From Ceratorhiza oryzae-sativae (Eukaryota > Basidiomycota > Agaricomycetes > Cantharellales > Ceratobasidiaceae): DNA of 64,000 nt. The translations under genes and the position numbers were made by a program. Positions 22,464-34,774 of this stretch are shown one piece after another. Location of the stretch: the NCBI GenBank assembly GCA_030998015.1, contig JARWMV010000234.1, forward strand, positions 1,674,001 through 1,738,000, in the 5' to 3' direction. How positions within the stretch are numbered: the stretch's first letter is position 1; every line of letters starts with the position of its first letter. The notes below the pieces were generated by a model, which saw only the letters and a program-made list of their open reading frames with translations, was not told the DNA's origin and did no database searches.

Positions 22464-24567
22464 ATGGAGAGCGGAATGCTGCCGCTGCTGTTCTGCGTGT
22501 GCCTACTGCCGTTCCTCACCACCGTTACGCTGCTGATCTCCCGCCGCGCGCTCGCCTCGCTGCGCACACGCTATGGGCCCTTGCTGCCCAAGTCCAAATC
22601 ATATCTCCCCCCCTTCCCCCGCACCAGCATCATGCAGCGCGTCGTCGCTTTTCTGCTCAGCGCCACCAGCACCCCCGAGCCCGTCCTAGACGACGCCCCG
22701 GCCCCGGTCCAGGAGCCCGTCTCCCCCGGCGCGAAACAGCCCCTCGACTATCTTATCGCGTTCGACGTCGAGGCCACCTGCGTGCAGGGTGAGCGCCACA
22801 CTTATCATTCTCTCCATCTGCTCACACCTCGGTAGGCACCGACTTCAACTGGCCAAACGAGATCATCGTGCGTCGCACATCCCCCTGAGATACCAGTTTG
22901 TTTACGTCTTATCAGGAATGGCCCGTCGTGCTGCTCAAGTGGTCTGACAAGGACGCCGACGGTCGCGCACGTACCCTTGAGGTCGTCGACGAGTTCCGCT
23001 CCTTCGTCAAGCCCGTCTGGCGCCCCAAGCTCTCCGAATTTTGCACCGCACTCACAGGCATCTCCCAGGTCCGTATCGCGTTCCATCGTGTATGCTCCAT
23101 CGCTCACAGATCCCCCAGGCCAATATTGGTTAGATACTTCGTTTATCGATCCACTACCTCTGTTCATCTCTCTGCAGACTGTGCTCCCCAATTCAAGACC
23201 CTCCTCCGCCGCTTCCAGGCCTTTCTTGCCAAGCATGGTCTCGTCGACCCCCGCACTGGCAAGCCCCAGAAGCGCTTTGCCTTTTGTACCGATGGTCCGT
23301 TTGACGTGCGTGACTTTTGTGTCAAGACCGCGTTCATCAACAAGGTTTGTTTGTTCGTTCGCATCGCACCCCTCCACTCATGCATGTTTCGGCCTTAGCT
23401 CCCCATGCCCGAATGGCTTCGCCAGGATGTCGTTGACGTTCGCCGCATCGTCCACTCGTATCTCTCACGCAGCGACGCGGGCAAAGTACGTGCTCTGCTC
23501 ACACGCTCCAAGTATGTATCCTGACATAACACCCCTAATTAGGTATATATCTCTCGCACACAAACGTTGAACATGGTTGCGCAGTTGCATGCGCTCGGTA
23601 TGACTTTCGAGGGGAGGCAGCACTGCGGTATGGACGTACGTCGCATCTGATTCCTCGATCAGTGGGAACTCCGAATTTACAGCCTTCTCTTTTTTTTTGT
23701 TTGCAATTTTTTTTTGGTTCACAGGATACCCGCAATGTCGCCCGGATCCTCACCGAACTCGGGAAGCGCGAAGTTCGAATCGAACAGAATACCCAAATTC
23801 AACCTGTGAGTAGCGCTTTCGTTTCTATAGAAGCACGAGCTCGGTGCTTCGAATTAGTGCAGCGCTTGGCAGCTGAGGCTCATGCGCATACACCATTTCC
23901 CATCGTATCACACGCTCGCTCGGCGGACTTTGGCTTACCTAGATTTTTTTTTTTACTTTTCGCGTAGCGCAAGCGATGGTACTGGATGGGTCGCGATGGC
24001 GAAGTCAAATTCGACGATGCCGCCTATCTCAATGCCCGGTCGTTCAACTCGTCGCCCTATGCCCCGCTAGCCTCGACCCCTCCGTCAGTTCCACCCTCGC
24101 TTACATCTTCGGCTTCGAGCATCCATTCCTCGAGCACGCATACATCCCGTTCGACCTCGCCCCAGCGACTCTCCCCGTATGCGCCGAGTTACACCTACAA
24201 GGCGGACTTGCTCTCGCGCACCAACGAAGACGCCCCCGTGTGGCAGGCCCCGGCGTCTTGGCGCGCCGCTGCCGCCGAGTGGCAACAAGACGACAGTGCC
24301 GTGTCTGTCGAAGCCCCCGCGCGCATGGAATCCGAATCGGCCTCTTCTCGAGCGCAAGTCTCGCCAGCCCCGGTGAATAAGCAATTGCTTTCCCCTCACG
24401 TGCGCGGACACACCCGTTCGCGTTCGTCGCCGGCCAATATGACGAGTTTGCCCGAGTCGTTGTGGAGCCCCGTCGTCGTGACTGGGCCAATCGCGATCGT
24501 GGCTCCTCCCGGCACGGCCCCGCGTGCATCTGGGGCTACGGCTGCTACGGCTGCTACGGCTGCTTGA
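22464..24567 (+). CDS. ERI1-like DEDDh 3'-5' exoribonuclease
   Basis: Eri1-type enzymes trim 5.8S rRNA and histone mRNA 3' ends and degrade siRNA. The DEDDh residues are all visible: LIAFDVEATC (Asp, Glu), FCTDGPFDVRDFC (Asp), then LGMTFEGRQHCGMDDTRNVA with the His and final Asp, and ARILTELGKREVRIEQNTQI. The strand NEIIEWPVVLLKW also fits. Introns of 50-90 nt separate these exons. I chose the ATG at 22464 because it opens MESGMLPLLFCVCLLPFLTT, a clear hydrophobic N-terminal helix; the ATG at 22632 (MQRVVAFLL) would give a soluble form. After the nuclease domain runs about 180 residues rich in Ser/Pro/Thr/Ala, ending in an Ala-Thr run. No SAP domain was seen. Confidence 0.88.
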
Positions 24568-25567
24568 ACAGGATGATGTGAAACATTGGTCTCGGATCTG
24601 TCGCCTTGATTGCTGATTGGATGATTTATTTTTTGTCTCGTTTTTATTATCCCTCGCGCTGGCTCGTATATTCTGCCAAGCTGTATCGATCCCTCCTTCC
24701 GTACATTTCTCTATCTGTCTGTTGTCTCAAACAATGTAGCTGGGACCAACCCCTACGCCTGCCTCTACTCTTAGCAGTGCGGTGGTGGAGGGCATTTGGA
24801 TTCCTAACCGTCATTTGTCTTTCTGTCGACTTGATCCTTGTACCAACGCCGATGAAATATCAGTGTCATTTGCTTTTTCGTCTCATATCTTCTTCAGCCT
24901 GATCCTCTCATCTAGCCTAATGGTGTGAGTCTATCATCTCAGCCTCGGTTCTTTTCTCAGACCGAATTAGATTAAGCAAGCTCGGGCATTGAACGGGTAT
25001 AGATTGAAAGAAACACCCCAAGACACCTGGGACTCTCGCCGAGAACACTTCGATGGGCGCGCAGAAGTTCAGGAGGTGGGAAACAAGAATAGCGCGTTGC
25101 CATTGACATGAAAGATAGGTAGATAGGTGTACAGACGGAAAGCGTCGGGCCTTTACGGCCCCCCCGCTGGCTGTATCTACATTCCAGAAATCCAGAGAAA
25201 GCAGTTGATGCGGAGGTGGAGGGGACCAGACCCGGCGAGAATACTTTAGAAAGGGGGATGTGGATGGATAAGATGCCGAGCGAAGCACAGTTGGGCCAGG
25301 AACAATGCAACATGTGCTGCAGAACAGGTACAGTGATGGATAAAGACCAAGGGAATCTATAGTACAGAAAGGATAATTATTGAACCCCATGGGCCGGCGA
25401 AACAGAAGCGTGTGTGTGTTTTAAGATTTGGTCCCCATTGGGTCAATATCAAGTAGTCTCGGAGGGTTATGATAATACTCAAAAAATGTGGGGTTGATGA
25501 CGTCCAGGGCCACTCACGCGCGTCATGTTTCAAAACGTGGGGCGCGATCGACTCTTGGAGATGATCT
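24568..25567. other. 1.0 kb intergenic region between convergent genes
   Basis: Two 3' regions with T-rich and pyrimidine-rich stretches (24640-24720). No open frame with coding character and no repeat was recognised. Confidence 0.4.
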
Positions 25568-27178
25568 TCAAACGTTGAGGTTCAAACCACCCATCGTGGT
25601 CACGATGTTCTCCGGCGAACGGAGCATGCTTGGACTCGATGAGAGACCTGACCGGCTCGGTGAGGCCGCCTCTGGGGCGTCGCCACCTTCGCCCGGCTCT
25701 TGTTCCTCTGGAATGACGCCGTTTTGTGTTTCCTTGGCGGCCCGCTTGCGTTTGGCCGATTCCTTGAGCTTCTCCCATCGTTCTCGGTACTTGGCCATTT
25801 GGGCTTTCTAGACCGGTGGAACAAAGTTAATATCCATACGAATAGACGTGGGCGATAGGGCTTGCCTGTTTCTCGTTTTCAGCTTTGAGTTGTCGGATCT
25901 CTTCCTCGAGCTCTGCGATCCTCGCAGATGGTACGTCGGGTAGTTTGACTGTGGGGCCAGGAGCTGGGGTTGGGGTTACAAGTTGGGCTGGAGGTGCGAG
26001 GCTTGGGGATTGAATAAGTGTCTGAGTGCGGGAGGGAGTTTGGCCAAAACCTGGGCTCCTAAGGGTAGCAGTTGTAGCAGACATTGCCCGTTGAGCCTGT
26101 CCACAAACGTCAATCGGGCGAGACAGCCAAGCTGCTCGGGTCGGACGTACCTCTCGCCTCACACTGAGTATACTCTCCCTCAGCGCAAGCTCCTGCCCCG
26201 CACGCTGGCGGAGTGTCCGTTCGGCGGCTGTTGCCCGTGCAATTGCCCGTTCCAACTCTGTCTTGAGCGCTGCATTCTCGGTTTCAAGCTGCTGCACGCG
26301 TGGTGGGGGCGGGTACGCCGAGCGAGCCAACGACGGATCGGGCACTGGTTTAGTTTTGATTCGTCGTGTACCCGTGGGCGAGGATGTGGCGCTTGTAGGC
26401 GTTTTGAGCGCCTGTGATGAGGAGGGGTTGCTCGAGTCAATGATACAGAACGAATCGTTCGACGATGCTGAATATTCGGATTAGACGGACTGGGTTAGAC
26501 CGATGGCGAGAACCAGGGGCTTAGAACCTCGTACCATCGCTGTCGGAACCGTCGTCGTCAGCAGCGCTCCGCCCCTCGTTTCCACCCAGCGCGGGTGCAC
26601 CCAAGGGCGCGGTCGCAAAGGCAACCGGCTGGGATAAATTCTCCAGCATGCCTTCGAGAGTCTTCCAAAATTGGTCAAAAGCCTCATTGTGCTCGCCGGG
26701 CTAGAGCCATGATCATGAGCGCGCCCTGATGAGTGAGCCACCCGACGGGAACTTACCCGTCCGCCGAGCATCATGTAACTGTCTTCGATGGTGGTGTGTT
26801 CCGACGACGATGCCGAGTCGACCATTCGACGGGGTACACCATGATGGCCCAGTGTAACGGTGGCGGTCAAGTCTGCACTCGCGGGCTGCTCGTGCTCACG
26901 GCGTGTGCGTTCTTGTCGCGCTCGTTGTGCCTCCCGGCTCAGCTTGAGGTGGTCCTCGTGCATGAGCCTGAGACTGTGTTTGACCTGGGGTTGCCACATG
27001 ATGCCAAGTCTTGTGTGGCTAATGGCTTCGTACTCACAGACTCGTCCTCGCACATATCGATCGCTTTGAGGTACGTATCGGCTGCGCGCAGGTGCTCCTC
27101 AGAAGCGCCTTCATAGTCGCCACGAGCGTACAGAAGCTCAGCGCGGTCGGCGTGCTCGTGGGCCTGGGACACGTTCAT
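25568..27178 (-). CDS. Atg38/NRBF2-like MIT and coiled-coil protein
   Basis: The start MNVSQAHEHADRAELLYARG followed by DYEGASEEHLRAADTYLKAI, then SLRLMHEDHLKLSREAQRAR, is a MIT-type three-helix bundle. It is closest in style to NRBF2 and yeast Atg38, the dimeric subunit of the autophagy-specific class III PI3-kinase complex I. Further on are TIEDSYMMLGGR, FDQFWKTLEGMLENLSQPV, and DSFCIIDSSNP, each short and followed by disordered sequence. A coiled coil starts at QLETENAALKTELERAIARA; another covers RIAELEEEIRQLKAENEKQ and AKYRERWEKLKESAKRKRA. The end is TTMGGLNLNV. That layout (MIT, linker, coiled coil) matches Atg38/NRBF2, but the assignment rests on pattern, not a search; another MIT adaptor is possible. 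The PI-PLC gene lies upstream on the same strand. Confidence 0.7.
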
Positions 27179-27394
27179 CGTTATTTGTTGGTCGTGGTTG
27201 AGTGATCACGCACTTTTCCGTACGGCGTCCCCGCTCTAAATACAGATGACATTATCGCAGCGCTTTGGCCCACAAAGTGGTCACAAGAAGAGGAAATAGG
27301 AGCCACTTTATGTAATCCCATTGATGAGATCACCGTCCATAACCTTCTTTCATATGTCCTCTTCCGTACTTGCGAAACATTCAAACGTAGATAT

Positions 27395-29107
27395 TTAACA
27401 AAGACCATAGCGCCCAATAAAATTATGTTCCACCAAGAGCGGCACAATCCCATCGTCCGGCTCGGCAAAGTAATCCAAAAACACCCAGCCTCTCACTGGC
27501 CGCTTCGGCTCGTCTTCTGTGTGTGCACCCAAAAGGCGTGCATCAGATACGTCGCTGTACGTGCTTAGCCTGTCCTTTTCGCTGTCGGCAGTCGGGCTAC
27601 TAGATGTAATCCGGTGAAGCAGCCATCCACCAACCCGTGCGTCCACGCCTTCCACACCAAGCCCCCAACGTGGCCAGCCGAACCCTAGAGCACAAAAAGG
27701 TGGCAAGGCAAGCGGACCACCTGATGCGGACAAGTACGTGATACTAAGAGTCGGAGGCACCGTTAGGTCTGGGACGAGGTTTTGGATACATAGTGCTGCC
27801 TTTTCTGGAAGCGACAGAAGACTTGGTATACGGTACCTGTATTTGAGGACGTTATTACGGCGAACACACGGGAAGCTCCACACATGCCCTCACCAGTCAT
27901 GGGTTCTCACTGTAGTACCTTTCAAGTTCCATTGAAAGCCGTCCCGCTCGCTGTCCGGCCACGTCGTGGGATGGATACCCATACCTTCCAGCCCCCTATC
28001 CCATCCCTGAAGCCGAGTCAATGGCATCCCATCTTCAAACCAGAGCCAGCCGCACGCACCTGTCCCTCTCCTCCAAATCGACTTAGCATGATACACCGAC
28101 CTCTCACTTCTCCCAAAGTAGGAATCCGATTCTCCAACCACCACATCCCCCAGCCGCCACCTCCTCGTTCCAATTCTTCCCTCACACAGCGCGAAAACAC
28201 CCACCAAGGCGTCGTGGTGAAATCCTCCTGTTTCAGACTCACTACCACGCACTCTCGAGGACGATCTCGGAGAAACTGGTGTAAAGTATGCAGAACAGCC
28301 GAGAAAGAGGCATGTTGAGGTGAGGTACCATGGTAGGCCATCAGGACGCCGTCTATGACCGAAAGGCGTACATCAAGGACTCGGATACCAGAGAGAAGTT
28401 GATTCGAGAGCGGCTGGTCAGGAGACTGGCATTGGGTAACCGGCCAGCCATAGAAAGCCAGGCTACATTTGCAGTTTAGTCAATGCAGTATCCAAGAGGC
28501 GGCTACAAACCTATCATGTGTGCCTGTTGGGTGATAAGTCTATTCGTCTATCATCAACTTGTTCGCTCCGACATACCGGGGAGAACAAGGTCCGATAAAG
28601 GAGTCCCATCACTTAGCTCGGATAAGAACGAAGACATATCCCGAATCCGGAGGAATACGATGTGAGATTCTGTTCGCGTCTACATCCAGGTATTTTCAGT
28701 CAGCGGTTGTCGAGATGAAAATGGAGAGAGATTACATGTAGTGCATAGGCAGTCCAGGGAAGGTTCGCCTGGCATGTCTGGCAGTGCTTGGCTGAAGGTG
28801 TCCTTGCGCCAGGGCGCCTCTTGTGCTGGCAGATTGGGTGCGCAACACCCCACGAACAATTTCCACCAAATGAACGAGGCGGCTGAATATTAATATCCCA
28901 GAAAGTCGAATCAACAGAATCTGAGGGGAGAACTTTCTCGTTGTTCTGGGGTAGACTTCCACAAACTCGTAGCCGAAGTGTCGATCGCATAGCCGGCAAA
29001 GTGGTGATCATCTGCGCTTTTTCTCCGGGCTCGACATGTTTGCGTTCAGAGAGACATATCAGAGAGAGTTGTTTTCCAGTGAGGTTGGTAATATGCAAGT
29101 TTGCCAT
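27395..29107 (-). CDS. PI-specific phospholipase C X-domain protein (PLC-like phosphodiesterase)
   Basis: The catalytic X-domain is present: SDLVLPGTHDSLAFYGWPV, TQCQSPDQPLSNQLLSGIRV, LDVRLSVIDGVLMAYHGTSP, FLRDRPRECVVVSLKQE, and RCIMLSRFGGEGQ. THDS and YHG give the two catalytic histidines. No Y, C2, EF-hand or PH domain follows, so this is a bacterial-type PI-PLC-like enzyme that would cleave phosphatidylinositol or GPI rather than a metazoan PLC. The C-terminal part includes HPTTWPDSERDGFQWNL, YRIPSLLSLPEKAALCIQNL and VRGWVFLDYFAEPDD before LLVEHNFIGRYGLC. The N-terminus (MANLHITNLTGKQLSLI, ATG at 29105-29107) is a beta-rich module of unknown role and is not a signal peptide, so a cytoplasmic enzyme is likely. 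The intron near 28800-28870 is not certain. Confidence 0.85.
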
Positions 29108-29470
29108 CGTGGTTCGATTCAAGACGAAAGCTAGCGTGGAAGTTGTGAAATAGGGGTGGTGACAGTGTTAGGCAACTGTAACTATTCCCAAATAAGCTAT
29201 GCTAATCAATTTCGCAACAACTCCACAGTTCAACATCCCGATGAACATGTGAGTCGTGGAGCTTGGTTGAGGCATTGATAAGAAGCTTATTCGGCACTTT
29301 GGAGTCCACTTGACCGGGGCTTGTGTGATTATTTCCCGACTGGGTTGAGCTTGAACTTTTGCCATGCCCACACTCATAGCATCATCTCAATATAAAATTA
29401 TGCAAGTGAGGAGGTACATCATGTGGTCCGGATCACCCAAAAACAATGCAAAGATAGACGAAACATCGAA
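29108..29470. other. intergenic, no gene seen
   Basis: Upstream region of the PI-PLC gene and 3' region of the dynactin gene. No coding frame or repeat was recognised. Confidence 0.4.
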
Positions 29471-32400
29471 TCAGCCTTTCAGCTTCACAATACCCAACTG
29501 TCCAGCCCGCTCCGCCAGCCCCCGTACCCTTCGCTCCAGCTGTTGGCTTTCTGCCCTACGTATAGCGAGTTGCTGAGCGGGCATCAAGCGCTGGGGCATC
29601 CAGCTTCGCCTTGTGGTGTGAGTCTTGGATTGGATCGGGGGCGCGGGACTCTCATGATTTTCTTCAGCTGGCTTCTCAACCCCCTCGGCGTCTGGTTTGG
29701 GGCTGGTTGGAGGTTTGGGTGCGACTTTCGCGACAGCAGACAAGTCGACCACACGCGGCCGAGCAGCAAAGGACAGCAAATCTCTGTAGAGCAGCTTGGA
29801 CTCGGTAGCAAGTGTCCGTGGCGAAGGCGGTGGTGACTCTAGAGATTCTTCCGATTCGGTTTCAGAATGCGAACCTTCGTCGAGCTCCGGATCAGACGCG
29901 AGCGATACAGGTGAACGGGGGCGGGTGATGGTAGAGCGACGAGGCCCAGGGACGTTGGCGCGAGTGGGAAGAGGTGTGAGTGGAGTGCTTTGGGAGACGA
30001 GACTTGGGAGAGCTTGGAGCTCGCGAAGCAGATCTTGGCTCTTGAGATACGAGTTTTCGTGACGCAAGAAGCGCACAGCACCACGAAGCGATTCGATCTG
30101 GGTGTTAATATAGCATGAACAAGCGTCTTTGAAAATTTACACCCCTGCCTACGTACCTGCTCCAAGAGATGTGATGCCTCCAGGTCTCCACCAGTAACGA
30201 TCGTTTCCTCGTTTGTAGGTTGAGCACCCGCAGCTACAGAATCCATCTGTTTATAATCTTGTAAATGAAATGGGTCTCTCCACGCACCATTTCGGTCTGG
30301 GGCAGCAGCTGCCTGTTTAAGCCTTGAGTTCTCCTGCTCGAGTTCATACACATCGTTTTGGAGCTGCTCCATGGCTTCTTCGTACACCTTCTCTTGTTTA
30401 CGAGCCTTGGCGAGATCACCTTCGAGATCCACGATTGCATCCGCTTGTTTCTTGACAGTCTCCATGCGACGCTCCATAAGTTCAATCTTAACGCCAGTCT
30501 CTTGGATATTTTGGTCCTAAACCCCAAGCATCAGCAGAGTTAGTACAAATAGTAGGCGATAGACGCACTCGGGTCTTGATGCCACGGATCAAGTCTTTGA
30601 TTTCCTCGTTAAGCTTGTTGACAGTGCGCTCTGCGTCCACGTTGACTGCGCTCAGTTGCTTGACCTCTGCAATCCTAACCACCCATGGGGCCTCGCCGAT
30701 AACTGAAGAGCTCCTATTTGAGTACTTTATCCCATATAACTAACCGTCGTTTTACCTTTAATGACGTTCTCACTCTCCATTGCCGGCTCAATCACCGCAT
30801 TGGCATCCTTGATCAGACCAGCAACCAATTGCCCAACAGCCTCCCAAGATGTAGTTGTGCGTTGACCTGTGGTCTCAGCTACCGTCTCTCGCACGTGGGA
30901 TAAAACAGCAGCAAGTTGAAAGTCGTGCTTTTGAGCACGCACGTCGGCAAGGTATGCTCCAATTCGCTGAGCGAGTTGGATACCAAAATCGCAACCCTTG
31001 ATCATCGTGGCGGTGAGCGCACTGAGTTTGGGAATGAGCGAGCCTTTGAGGGCCGAATTGTCTTGTATAAGGTCTTCTACACGCCGAACAAGTTTCCTGG
31101 AGCCAAAATAATCAATGCATGCGTGGACTCCATGCTAAGATGCTTACCGGAAAGCAACCTTTGCACTCTTGGACTGCTCCAAAATCTGAGTCATTGGCTC
31201 AAACAATGTTTGATCCACATCCAAGTCACCATATTCGACAACAGTATCTACCAAGGAATATTAGCTTATTGCTTATAAATAAACTAAGTGGTAGTCACCA
31301 TCGTCTTTAACGGAAGTCTCCAGTGCCGTTTTTGTCAACCCAATCGCAGCTACGAATGAATCCAAGTCGCAGTCAAGTTGCACAGTAAGATCGAGTTCGC
31401 GTTCGGCCAAGTCGGCGTCAAACCCAGAGAATGCAGTGTCCGCAAGGTGCTCAAATTGAGCGAGCATTCTGCCAGTCCAAGCATTAGTCACCTGGTAGAG
31501 TTCGGTGAGAGCGAACACATACTTGCTAACATCGCTGACACATTCCATTATCCTAAACTCATCTCGTCGAAGTAGGTCGACATGCATATCAAGCCTCTTC
31601 TCCATCGGCAAAAGATCTGGGTATAACCGGCCAACGCCATGGAATGTAGCAATCACATTTGCGCAAGACTGCAGAGAAGCGTTTGCAGAGACATGCAAGG
31701 TGGTAAACTCGGCCGCGCATCTACTCGAACTGCTTCAGCCCAGCAAAGCGCAGCGCGGGCTAGTAGTCTTACCTCGCAAACGCCAACCAAACTCTCTGGT
31801 ACGCTCCCGGCCAAGCTTTCGGGCAAGCCGTTGGCTGAACTAACAACATTAGCCACCAACTCGGACTTCCACGCCAGTCGCTGGAAGAACATGTAGCATG
31901 CTGTTGCATCTGCGTCGACGTCGACATATACCTACACATCGATCAGTCGATCGGGTCCTGCACAACCGGATATAGGCACACACCTGCGGCAAATAAGGCT
32001 GCACGATTCCTAGCCACTCTCTGGCTTGAGCCGCGTCTAGCCTGCGAAGCTCAAATTCGATATTTTTGGCCTGATTCTTCGCTGCTGAAGACTGAAGGCG
32101 CATATTCAACGACATGATTGCGGCGGACTGCGACGCTTGAGCCGATGACTCCGTTTGATGGAGTTGATTTTCTTCGCGGAGGGTATCAAGATCGCTTAAA
32201 AGAATGGATAATGAGTACTTAAGGAACAAGAAAACGAAAGAGAACAAATACCTCTGGAGGTGAACAACTAATTCTCTAAATTGCGTGATTGTGCCTTCGT
32301 AGTCCGCAATTGTCTCTTCAAGTGACTCAATCTTCCGGTTCAAGTCCCTCACGGTGCTGTCTTTGGTATCTACATTCGCCAAAAGTCCATGAATAGACGT

Positions 32401-34681
32401 ATGCTTGGGAGCTCCAAGAGTGCATACCAATCTCTTCCTGCATGGCTCGTTCGGCTTCTACGTGATTCTCCTCTATTTCATCGTTCAGCTCCTTCAGGGC
32501 CTCGAGGTCTTCAATGATTACACGCATCTCCTCAATTTTCTATCCGTCAAAGAATTACTATGAGCCAAACACTAACTGGCCCTAGCAGCAATGGGCAAGG
32601 ACGTACTTCGCTGAGCATGAGGTTCCGATCCGTAAGTTGGACTAGCATCTCTTCAGCGCCCAACGCATCGTCAAGTTGGGTTTTGAGATCCTCAATCTGG
32701 GCATCAGCGTTCGTTAGTTTGACTAGAGTTTCCTCGTAACTCGCTAGATATCAATATAGCTTCAGTGCAATGAAAGAGGAAAACCAGGAAAGAACGGACT
32801 CTGCAAGTCTTCAACGCCACCGAGTTCCCTCTCAAGTTCCGCGATCTTTCGCTTCTGTTCTACATCCGTCTCATGACTGAGATCTCGCAGTCTATGCCAG
32901 AGGTTGGTTAACCATCGTCTAAAAATAGCGGCGATTAGACCATGCATACTTGATCAAGGCCTCCTTCAATCGTTCGTTGTGTTTCTCTAGCTGGACAACA
33001 TCCAACCGCTTCTTCCCTTCCTCGGCAGCTCCGCCTCCTTCACTTCCGCCTTCCTTGAGCACTTGCAACTCAACTTCCAAGACAGCCAAACGCTCCTTTA
33101 GGGCCTCGACCTCCGCTTCGGCTCCCTCTGCCCGTTCCTCCGCCATCTATAAACAAGATCAAGTATTATGAGGGCAGCCGAGACTAAAGTCTTACCTCCT
33201 TGTCAAGCATGACCATCTCCAATTGCTCGGCTGCTTCGACCTTTTGCTCGTCCAGCGTAGACATTTCGGCTTGCTGATCTGCCAATTCACGCTTCGTCTG
33301 CGAAAGCTCCGTTTGAAGAGATTGAAGTTTGGCTGTATTCCGTATCCATGTTAGCTGAGACTCAGCTGTTTATTCGGAGGGAAACTGATAGAGAAGGGGG
33401 AAAGAGTGCGGGAGCGACGAACCCTGTAGCTTGGGTCTGATGGCAACAAAAGTCTCCGCATCCGCAAGTTTCGTTTCGAGCTCTCGAATATGTCTCGCAT
33501 CATCTTGTCGTTTCATCTCAAGCACCCGAAGTTTGGCGCGTAGCTCGACATCGTCACGAGACTTTGTTGCTGGTTAATACCAAATCGAAAATATGACAGC
33601 GGCTCAAATGGAATGGAAAGCTTACTCTTTCGGGACTAGGCGGCGCTATTGGTTTGAGGCTAGGAGATGCTCCTGGTTTGGGACTTGGCGGAACATTCGA
33701 GCTGGGTGTTACAGGGCCGGGAGCAGCGAGGGTATTTGTTGCAGCTGAAGCCGTATCCAATTGGCTGAGACCAAGGCCTTTGGACGAAGGCTGTCGCTTC
33801 GGACCAGGTAGTCTGGACAAGGGTGATTCGACGGCCGGAGAAGATGATAGCGTTGCGCTTGGTATTCGAGAGGGAGAACCTCCTCCAGCAGGCAATCGAG
33901 ACGTGTCGAGTGCCGGTGAAACCGCAAGACGTGAGGAGGATGAAAGCTGAGGGGAAGGTGCTGCACCATTTGCAGGTACTGAGGAAGGGGGACGCATCTC
34001 CAGTGGGAATCGAGTGATTGTAACATCTTCATTATCGTCTCCCAAATCCAACTCATTTGTTGGGGTTGGACGAAGGCTGCTAGAACTGCTCGCGGCCTGA
34101 GCAACGGCAGTCCCTACAGGCTTTCCGGTCGCCAAAGGGCTTTGAGCAACCGTAAAGCTCCCACTACGTTTATGGGTCCCAGCGCCGGACAAGGTTGGCC
34201 TTCGCCCAACAGCAGTGATCGGGCTGGGCGGTGGAGCGAGTTTGGACGCGGGCAGACGCGAGCCGGAGGTTGTCCGTAGGGCAAGAGGGGATGGCTGGGG
34301 TTGTGTTGCAGGCGAAGAGGAGCGTGTTGTTATGGATCTCCCAGAAGGTTGTCTTGCTGGAGTTGCCGGTCCGCGCGCAGCTCGGCTCGACGGACGCGAT
34401 GCCTTTTCGCCCGGTCAATAAACGAACCAAATGAAAGCAAAAGGTAGACTCACAGGTTGCGAGATGATCTTGACCTGACTAGGCCTCACAAACACCCCAT
34501 GATTAGGTGCACACGAGAAGTAAGCAACATCCTTGACCGAGCCGTCGTTCTTGCCGTTGGGCGCGTTAAGCTCGATACCGACCCATTTACCAGGTGCAAA
34601 CGAGGTTGTTCCTACGAATCTAACAATGCCGCGTCCAGCTGTGATATCAACGACCGCGTCGAGCGGCACTTCACTCTGCAT
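29471..34681 (-). CDS. dynactin large subunit p150/Glued
   Basis: p150 links cytoplasmic dynein to microtubules and cargo; in fungi it drives nuclear migration (Neurospora ro-3, yeast Nip100). The start ATG (34679-34681) opens MQSEVPLDAVVDITAGRG, directly followed by the CAP-Gly domain: IVRFVGTTSFAPGKWVGIEL, the GKNDGSV motif and APNHGVFVRPSQV. A Ser/Pro-rich basic linker comes next (SPSRIPSATLSSSPAVES and similar), then long coiled coils (ELRAKLRVLEM-type heptads; EEIKDLIRGIKTRV; EELEQENSRL). The dynactin domain between them contains FSGFDADLAERELDLTVQLD and similar helical blocks. The C-terminus is ELERRVRGLAERAGQL then GIVKLKG. About 15 short introns interrupt it; I estimate 1,200-1,300 residues. 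Head-to-head with the transporter gene. Confidence 0.9.
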
Positions 34682-34774
34682 CCCAGCTCTATTGGATGTG
34701 GTCGTAAGCAAGGATGATTGGAATAGGAAACAACGTTGGCAACCCTGACAAGCGCCAACTCACTCCCTCCCACC
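34682..34774. promoter_or_regulatory. very short divergent promoter (dynactin p150/SLC35-like)
   Basis: Only 93 bp separate the two start codons, so both 5' UTRs and promoters must overlap or lie within the neighbouring gene. Two ATTGG pentamers (inverted CCAAT; about 34691 and 34717) are the only elements I can point to. Confidence 0.45.
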
